A stretch of 64,000 nucleotides of DNA from positions 30,229,932 to 30,293,931 of the forward strand of contig OY743183.1 of the NCBI GenBank assembly GCA_963555705.1, given 5' to 3'. This document shows, piece after piece, positions 63,401 to 64,000 of the stretch. The notes beneath the pieces were generated by a model, which was not told where the DNA came from, did not search any database, and was given only the letters and a program-made list of their open reading frames with translations. A program made the translations under genes and the position numbers. This stretch comes from Ligustrum vulgare. Taxonomy: Eukaryota; Streptophyta; Magnoliopsida; Lamiales; Oleaceae. Within the stretch, counting starts at the first letter, position 1; each line of letters opens with the position of its first letter.

Positions 63401-64000
63401 AAGTATCATTTGGACCTAAAGTAGGAATCTCCTTTCGAAAAAGCTAACTTTCATTTTTGAGCTCCTAACAATCTTTTTAGAATTGGGTGAGTCACCAGGA
63501 TTTTGAACAACAAAAAAGTCACAGCAGAGGATCCATGAGACTTTAAAAAAGAGGATAAATTGGAATAAAACGTTTTCTTGGGCACATAAAATGGTTTTTC
63601 CCTCGTTCGTAAAGTTTTTGAATCCTTGAAAAGAGAGACAAGGTTAAATATTCTCTTCAATTCCAAAATATTCACACCAATTTTAAAACCATTTTTGAAA
63701 ATTATTTTAACATGATTGAAGGAACCAAGAAATAATAAAATGTCTAAAGAAGAAAACATTAGAAAAAGCATCTGGGTAATCCAAGTAATTGAAACGAGGA
63801 GAGAAATATTCACCCTTTGAAAAGTTCTACTTTTTCTCGAGCTAAGGGTATTGTCACCAGTCTGCAAATGACAACAAAAAGGCAGACTGACATTTTTGAA
63901 AAATCGATATGTTTAGGATATTGTTTATTTTGAGTAGTTTGCACTTATCTTATGATTTCACTCACTCCCTTGGTTTCTTTACTACTTTTTCTCGGAATTT
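48418..64000. repeat. Mixed domain: six-monomer superunits (~3,920 bp)
   Basis: Monomer order by start: A48418 B49075, then A49727 B50384 A51036 B51693 C52345 C52997, the same six again from 53647, then A57567 B58224 C58876 A59527 B60184 C60836, then A61486 B62143 C62795 A63446 (cut by the window end). Starts of the six-unit blocks are 3,919-3,920 bp apart. Two C forms alternate: one has catttaggaaaattatt and aaatgtcaac, the other cggaaaattgtt, gaatcttgaag and aaatgcaaaatg. Confidence 0.9.

Larger units (their letters stand above)
12973..64000. repeat. Satellite array, ~650-657 bp monomers with higher-order structure
   Basis: An unbroken head-to-tail array of about 78 monomers reaches the window end. 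Each monomer can be phased on aactttcatttttgagctcc. Type A is 657 bp (ggattgggtgag, gcagaggatccatgag, cttgaaaagagag, ends tttagaaaaacct). Type B is 652 bp (ggatttggaaag, gcagcagatccatgag, cttgaagagagag, ends tttcgaaaaagct). A and B look roughly 85% alike by eye, whereas copies of one type differ by only a few bases. Type A carries a BamHI site (ggatcc) that type B lacks. I do not recognise the family. A (peri)centromeric role is possible from size and structure but not shown. Confidence 0.97.

Noticed and set aside
14195..64000. Minus-strand open frames of 64-147 codons repeated in nearly every satellite monomer
   Set aside because: They start with TTG or GTG rather than ATG, the frame of the A monomer is broken in B, and the sequence is conserved because monomers are homogenised, not because codons are constrained. 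There is no domain similarity I can recognise.
12973..64000. A CRISPR-like or bacterial repeat array
   Set aside because: Units are ~650 bp with no spacers, in a plant retroelement context.

Overview
The window is repeat DNA of a flowering plant, AT-rich, with no intact host gene. The kingdom is inferred from three things. There is a Ty3/gypsy chromovirus protease-reverse transcriptase fragment resembling the Tekay/Del lineage. There is a plant initiator-Met primer-binding site (tggtatcagagc). The polypurine tracts are followed by LTRs starting tgta. I cannot name the species. A pericentromeric or other heterochromatic location is likely but inferred.

Layout. (1) 1-4690 holds a decayed 3' end of pol, a polypurine tract and an LTR (here LTR1), whose sequence folds back on itself as a near-perfect 4.5-kb palindrome with a 4-base spacer. 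(2) 4691-7308 holds a second LTR family (LTR2) on the minus strand, then a second inverted repeat (two 542-bp arms). Its 278-bp spacer contains a minus-strand primer-binding site and the last 123 bp of LTR1. (3) 7301-8525 is a third, truncated LTR1 copy. (4) 8526-9664 is an open but truncated gypsy protease/RT fragment on the minus strand. (5) 9666-10052 is a diverged piece of LTR2 in plus orientation. (6) 10053-11040 is unrecognised AT-rich DNA with hairpin-forming repeats. (7) 11041-12972 is a pol 3' end, polypurine tract and complete 1,699-bp LTR1 inserted into a satellite. (8) 12973-64000 is an uninterrupted satellite array, about 78 monomers of about 650-657 bp, running off the window.

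The satellite has higher-order structure. From 12973 to 35951 it is a dimer (A 657 + B 652 = 1,309 bp). From 35952 a third monomer type C appears, an A/B chimera, making an A-B-C trimer of 1,960 bp. Further right the order becomes mixed, with six-monomer superunits of about 3,920 bp. Monomer variants in the dimer domain also recur every three dimers (3,927 bp), so six monomers may be a common amplification unit in both domains.

The most unusual points are these: the folded-back LTR and a small hairpin that coincides with several rearrangement breakpoints; an apparent leader intron in LTR1 that contains dozens of U1-matching 5' splice-site motifs inside tandem repeats; the chimeric origin of the C monomer; and a dyad in the satellite kept paired by compensatory changes between monomer types. 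The small open frames in the LTRs and satellite mostly rely on TTG or GTG starts and are not credible genes.
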